Assembly: GCA_026197015.1 (NCBI GenBank)
Contig: JAPHRB010000142.1
Coordinates: forward strand, 1 to 19,854
From: Gammaproteobacteria bacterium
Lineage (GTDB): Bacteria > Pseudomonadota > Gammaproteobacteria > SZUA-229
Length of the DNA stretch: 19,854 nucleotides
Reading direction: 5' to 3'
A program made the translations under genes and the position numbers. Every line of letters begins with the position of its first letter. The stretch's first letter is position 1. Positions 16,165-19,854 of this stretch are shown piece by piece. A model generated the notes under the pieces. That model saw only the letters and a program-made list of their open reading frames with translations, was not told the DNA's origin and made no database searches.

Positions 16165-17256
16165 ATGACAGGTATTAAAGATAAAAAATCAGCTCGAATG
16201 CGCAAAGCAGTTTACTGTTGTGTCCTGTCACTGTTGTTTGTGCTTGTTGCACCACTAATTCCCTATGTGATTGATGCACATGCAGAAGATGTGACAAGCA
16301 GTAAAGCAAACAAACCTGTTGCCTTGCAACACCCGGGAATAAATTTATGGAACGATGTGCGTCAGCGAAATGAAGTGACGCAGGGCTCAAGCCAGGTAAT
16401 AGGTGTAGATAGTGGCATTTTGATTAACAAAACAGGTGAAGACTGGCGCCGATTCAGAATGCAAATGTTGATGCCTTATGGTGCGTATTTTATGGCAGCC
16501 ACCATCACAACAATCGTTTTGTTTTTTCTGCTGCGCGGAAAATTACGTTTACCGGGTGGTCGTTCAGGTGAATTACTCTGCCGTTTTTCGCTTAATCAAC
16601 GCACCGCACACTGGTTTGCCGTAGGTGTTTTCTGGTTGCTGGGTATCACAGGTTTGATCTTGTTATATGGCAGATTTGTGCTGATACCGTTATTAGGTGC
16701 AGACGGTTTTTCAATTACCGCATCCGCCTGTAAGGAGATGCATAATCTCATCGGGCCGTTATTCCTGCTGGCAGTGTTAGCCTTACTGGTACTTTATATC
16801 AAAGATAACTTTTTTAACCGTGACGATATTACATGGATAACAAAAGGCGGTGGAATGTTTGGTGGGCATGTCAGTGCAGGGCGTTTCAATGCTGGCGAGA
16901 AAACCTGGTTCTGGTTAGTTATGATTTTTGGCTTTTTGTTGTGTATCACAGGTTTGGTTTTAGATTTTTCAGTTTTCGGGCAGGGCAGAGAAATCATGGC
17001 ACTGTCACACGTGATTCATGGTATTTCAGCATTGATATTAATTACGGTTTCATTTGGTCATATCTATCTTGGCACGATAGGTGTGGAGGGAACCCTCGAA
17101 GGTATGACCACAGGTTATGTTGATGCAAGCTGGGCAAAATCTCATCATGATTTCTGGTATGAAGAGATGTCAGCAACCGTTGAAGAGCAGCAAGGTATAA
17201 AAAAAGACGTTGCCAGTTCCAGCACTAAACCTGCATCCAGCCCGGCAGGTGATTAA
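16165..17256 (+). CDS. fdhC: Formate dehydrogenase cytochrome b556 (gamma) subunit
   Basis: This integral membrane di-heme cytochrome b takes electrons from FdhB and reduces quinone. The 363-residue protein starts with a cleavable-looking signal (hydrophobic 15-36, AHA-ED near 40) and a periplasmic segment to about 100. Transmembrane segments are at about 105-123, 149-172, 195-212, 247-268 and 284-304. Possible heme ligands are His149 (RTAHW), His193, His285 and His299; the last two are 14 residues apart, as in E. coli FdnI. The tail WAKSHHDFWYEEM is typical of the family. A final ~25 residues are polar and low complexity (SSSTKPASSPAGD). The extra N-terminal signal and periplasmic part make it longer than FdnI, as usual for this subgroup. 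The start has only a GGCGG-like ribosome binding site. Confidence 0.94.
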   Translation: MTGIKDKKSARMRKAVYCCVLSLLFVLVAPLIPYVIDAHAEDVTSSKANKPVALQHPGINLWNDVRQRNEVTQGSSQVIGVDSGILINKTGEDWRRFRMQMLMPYGAYFMAATITTIVLFFLLRGKLRLPGGRSGELLCRFSLNQRTAHWFAVGVFWLLGITGLILLYGRFVLIPLLGADGFSITASACKEMHNLIGPLFLLAVLALLVLYIKDNFFNRDDITWITKGGGMFGGHVSAGRFNAGEKTWFWLVMIFGFLLCITGLVLDFSVFGQGREIMALSHVIHGISALILITVSFGHIYLGTIGVEGTLEGMTTGYVDASWAKSHHDFWYEEMSATVEEQQGIKKDVASSSTKPASSPAGD

Positions 17257-17313
17257 TGATGGTTCCATTTAATTTATGTGAATATTTAAATGAATTTTTA
17301 ATAGGAGCTGGAA

Positions 17314-17958
17314 ATGTTTGAACAGTTAGTGGATGGTGTTTTCTGGAATATTGCGTTAATTGTTTTTTTCGTTGGTGTAATCTGGCGATTGATTACTGTT
17401 TTAGTACTGCGTAGTAAACGCATAGATTATTCAGTAGCCCGTAACTCGGGTGTTAGCGGCGCAGTTATGGCAAATATCCGTGGTTTTTATCCACGTAAGG
17501 AAGTTTCTGCGCGCATCCGTCTTCAGGTGATCGCGGGTTATATGTTCCATCTTGGTCTTTTCGTATTGTTATTTTTTGCAGCACCACATGTAAAATTTAT
17601 CGCACAACACATTACCGGTTTTACTTATATGACGATTCCCTACTGGGGGTTTATCGTTGCATCTGAAATTGCGTTTGCCGGACTTATTTTGCTCTGGGTG
17701 CATCGCGTACTTAATCCAGTCACACGTTTAATTTCCAAACGCAGTGATCATATCGGAACAATACTTGTCTTCGTCGTTATGTTAACGGGCTGTATGGCAT
17801 TAGGGGAAGCTTCAAGTGAACTCAGAGTCTTACACCGTTTTAGCGTGGAATTACTGATGGTTTATTTTCCATTCAGCGCCCTGATGCATGCCTTTATGTT
17901 TATCCCTAGTCGTGCTTTTACCGGTGCATTTTTAGGCCGACGTGGTGTAAATGTTTAG
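17314..17958 (+). CDS. NarI/DsrM-like membrane cytochrome b subunit
   Basis: A 214-residue protein with five predicted membrane segments (about 8-31, 72-91, 110-133, 147-165, 178-198), the topology of the nitrate reductase gamma family that also contains DsrM, TmcC and HmeC. Candidate heme-b ligands are His79 and His92 near the second segment and His174 and His192 in the last. The last pair is 18 residues apart, as in E. coli NarI (187 and 205). A GGAG site precedes the ATG at 17314. It lies 57 bases after fdhC and 78 before an HdrD-like gene. That pairing is the arrangement of DsrMK-type quinone-linked modules rather than of nitrate reductase, because no narGHJ genes are present. It probably exchanges electrons between the quinone pool and the next gene product. 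Confidence 0.85.
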   Translation: MFEQLVDGVFWNIALIVFFVGVIWRLITVLVLRSKRIDYSVARNSGVSGAVMANIRGFYPRKEVSARIRLQVIAGYMFHLGLFVLLFFAAPHVKFIAQHITGFTYMTIPYWGFIVASEIAFAGLILLWVHRVLNPVTRLISKRSDHIGTILVFVVMLTGCMALGEASSELRVLHRFSVELLMVYFPFSALMHAFMFIPSRAFTGAFLGRRGVNV

Positions 17959-18036
17959 AGGGACTGGTGTAGAGAACAGACAGGGTTTAAAACTTAATTT
18001 TTAAACCATAAATATCTGCTAGCTGGAGAATTTGTT

Positions 18037-19290
18037 ATGAGTACACCATTAGAACGCGGTGTTGATATGCTGAAATCGCAGGTTGATGCCCGCGTCGAAT
18101 CCTATTTTTCCAGTTGCACACATTGTGGGGTTTGTGCAGAAGCCTGCCTTTTTTATACGGAAACAGACGACCCGCGTTATACTCCTATTTACAAAACAGA
18201 ACCATTACGTAAAGTCTGGCAGCAGAACTTTACCTTATGGGGCAAACTCTCGAGTAGCCTGGGTTTAAGTAAACCGATAACAGAAAATGATCTGTCTGAC
18301 TGGGAGACGTTAGTTTATGACGGTTGTTCCATGTGTAGTCGCTGTACTATGGTCTGCCCGGTAGGCATTGATATAGCGTATCTGATTCGTAAGGTTAAAG
18401 AAGGCATGGCGGCGGCTGGTTTTGTACCTGAAGGTTTACAGGGTGCGAGTCAACGAGCGCTTAAATTTGGTAGCCCTATGGGCTTAACCACTAAAGGTTT
18501 GCTCACCGCCGTGGGTCAACAGAAAAAAGAACATGACATAGATATTCCGGTAGATGTGGTTGGTGCTGAATATTTACTTATGTTGTCATCTAACGAAGTT
18601 GTGTTGTATACCGAGTTTCTAACCGCGATCAGCAAAATATTTTCTGCGGCGGGTATTTCATGGACAGTGAGCAGCAAGCATTTCGAAGCCACTAATACGG
18701 GTGTGCAGATGGGTGATTCAGTTATAGCAGCGCAGTTGCTAGAACGTCTGCTCGAAGTGGCCTCTGAGCTTAAAATAAAAACCGTCATTAGTCCGGAATG
18801 CGGGCATGCCTATACGACCTTCCGTTGGGATGGGCCTAATATTCTGGGCCGGGAATTACCGTTTAATGTTGTGCATATCATGGAGTTGTTAGATCAGTTA
18901 CGTCAAGACGGAAAACTAAAAACCACGGGCAGCTTTGATGAACGCCTGACCTATCATGACCCCTGTAATATCAGCAGGCGTGGTGGTGTGCTGGAACAGC
19001 CGCGAAATTTATTAAATCTGGTAGCACCGAATTTTGTTGAGATGAACGATAATAAAGAAATGAACTGGTGTTGCGGTGGCGGCGGAGGTGTTAGTTCAAA
19101 CGAACGTGCAGAACCGTTACGTTTACAGGTATTTAATGTAAAAAAACGTCAGCTGGATGAACTGGATGTAACAACTATGGTGACAGCGTGTTCCAACTGC
19201 CGGACTATGCTGGAGGAAGGTCTGGAAGAAAATGAGATGGATGTAGAGGTGGTTAGTATTACTGAATTAATTGCAGACCATCTGGCGTAA
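18037..19290 (+). CDS. HdrD/DsrK-like Fe-S protein with CCG domain
   Basis: A 417-residue soluble protein, probably on the cytoplasmic side with the NarI-like partner. The N-terminal ferredoxin part has Cys27, 30, 33, 37 (CTHCGVCAEAC) and Cys97, 100, 103, 107 (CSMCSRCTMVCP). The C-terminal half is a cysteine-rich CCG domain: Cys310, Cys345-Cys346 in NWCCGGGGG, and Cys385/388 in ACSNC. The first CCG repeat is reduced to SPECGHAYTTFRW (Cys255). In HdrB/HdrD and DsrK the CCG motif binds a special [4Fe-4S] cluster that handles disulfides or trisulfides. The gap from Cys310 to the CC pair (34) fits the motif; that to CxxC (38) is slightly long. It is the last gene of the operon. GlpC-like or LutA-like roles are less likely given the membrane partner. 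The substrate is unknown. Confidence 0.85.
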   Translation: MSTPLERGVDMLKSQVDARVESYFSSCTHCGVCAEACLFYTETDDPRYTPIYKTEPLRKVWQQNFTLWGKLSSSLGLSKPITENDLSDWETLVYDGCSMCSRCTMVCPVGIDIAYLIRKVKEGMAAAGFVPEGLQGASQRALKFGSPMGLTTKGLLTAVGQQKKEHDIDIPVDVVGAEYLLMLSSNEVVLYTEFLTAISKIFSAAGISWTVSSKHFEATNTGVQMGDSVIAAQLLERLLEVASELKIKTVISPECGHAYTTFRWDGPNILGRELPFNVVHIMELLDQLRQDGKLKTTGSFDERLTYHDPCNISRRGGVLEQPRNLLNLVAPNFVEMNDNKEMNWCCGGGGGVSSNERAEPLRLQVFNVKKRQLDELDVTTMVTACSNCRTMLEEGLEENEMDVEVVSITELIADHLA

Positions 19291-19307
19291 GCAAACTAGC
19301 TTGCCAT

Positions 19308-19343
19308 AAAAAAAGCAGTGACCCGGGAGGGTAGGTCACTGCT
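19308..19343 (-). terminator. Intrinsic terminator for hsp20, between convergent genes
   Basis: A perfect 10-bp stem, AGCAGTGACC (19314-19323) with GGTCACTGCT (19334-19343), encloses a 10-nt loop. On the minus strand it is followed at once by a run of seven T (19314-19308), so it should end hsp20 transcription. On the plus strand the hairpin is followed by AAAATAAG, so it would be at best a weak terminator for the formate operon, which ends 18 bases before the A-tract. Confidence 0.85.
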
Positions 19344-19352
19344 AAAATAAGT

Positions 19353-19817
19353 TTAAGCGGCCTTATCCTCATTTTTTCTATGTTCAAGTACATTGCCTGA
19401 AGTATTAATCTCTATACGTTTAGGTTTCATCGCTTCAGGAATTTCTTTCACAAGACTTATACTTAACAGGCCATTTTTTAACCTGGCATCTCTTACTTCG
19501 ATGTAATCGGCCAGATTAAATCGCTGCTCAAAATTTCGTGTGTTTATTCCACAATAAAGATATTCACTATCTTTATTATCTGGTTTTTTTCCGCACACGG
19601 TCAGTACATCTTTTTCTATTTGTATGTCCAGCTCACTTTCTTCAAAACCAGCGACTTCAAGTGTGATCGTGTATTTATCTTCATCAATGGCTTCTATGTT
19701 GTATGCTGGATAAGCTGTTTTGGTTTGATTGGTACGTAATGCGTTATCTAATAATCTACCAAAGCGATCAAACCCGATGCTGTTGCGATAAAGTGGTGTT
19801 AAATCAACTGTGTTCAT
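19353..19817 (-). CDS. Small heat shock protein, Hsp20/IbpA-like
   Basis: A 154-residue cytoplasmic holdase that binds unfolding proteins and keeps them ready for refolding. The IbpA/B-type N-terminus is visible (DLTPLYRNSIGFDRFGRLLD, residues 5-24). The alpha-crystallin domain covers about 37-125, with YTITLEVAGF (49-58), the conserved NGLLSISL (115-122) and a C-terminal I-x-I motif in RIEI (134-137), which mediates oligomer contacts. A strong GAGGAG ribosome binding site lies just before the ATG at 19817. Only 37 bases of upstream sequence are in the window, so a sigma-32 promoter or an RNA thermometer cannot be judged. It converges on the formate dehydrogenase operon and is probably unrelated to it. 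Confidence 0.94.
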   Translation of the reverse strand: MNTVDLTPLYRNSIGFDRFGRLLDNALRTNQTKTAYPAYNIEAIDEDKYTITLEVAGFEESELDIQIEKDVLTVCGKKPDNKDSEYLYCGINTRNFEQRFNLADYIEVRDARLKNGLLSISLVKEIPEAMKPKRIEINTSGNVLEHRKNEDKAA

Positions 19818-19854
19818 GTTTTTAATCTCCTCTTAAGTTTAATTAGATAAAATA

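Overview
The window looks like chromosomal DNA of a gammaproteobacterium with moderately low GC. The grounds are the Uup-type ABC-F protein, MoaA, an IbpA-like Hsp20, and a formate dehydrogenase locus with DUF3305, DUF3306 and 'formate region TAT target' genes. Hairpin-rich intergenic repeats of a kind I recall from many gammaproteobacteria also fit. Genus cannot be fixed from the sequence alone.

Layout. Bases 1-367 (minus) hold the N-terminus of a membrane sensor that runs off the left edge. About 580-965 is a decayed IS256-type transposase. uup (1137-3047, minus) is divergent from a small orphan protein with a receiver-like fold (3136-3528, plus). A gene-free stretch (3529-4725) holds a ~440-bp hairpin-rich repeat element and two copies of a GTTCCC-type hairpin.

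The core of the window is a formate oxidation locus built from two divergent operons. Leftward, moaA, fdhD and a helix-turn-helix/PBP-like regulator (7635 down to 4726) are tightly packed. Rightward (8222-19290) come DUF3305, DUF3306, a multi-cluster Fe-S protein, a TorD-like chaperone, a small TAT-signal protein, fdhA (Cys form), fdhB, fdhC (cytochrome b556), and then a NarI-like cytochrome b with an HdrD/DsrK-like CCG-domain Fe-S protein. Leftward genes supply molybdenum cofactor synthesis and sulfuration. Rightward genes supply assembly factors, the exported enzyme, its membrane anchor and a second membrane redox pair.

The 586-bp region between the operons is the most interesting non-coding sequence. 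It has a strong sigma-54 (-24/-12) match facing right and a weaker, correctly spaced one facing left. Between them lie three copies of ATTTGTC, placed where an enhancer-binding protein could serve both promoters. An AT-rich operator-like repeat lies between the rightward promoter and the first gene.

The window ends with a minus-strand Hsp20 gene that converges on the formate operon, with a clear terminator hairpin between them. No rRNA, tRNA, CRISPR array or intact mobile element was seen.
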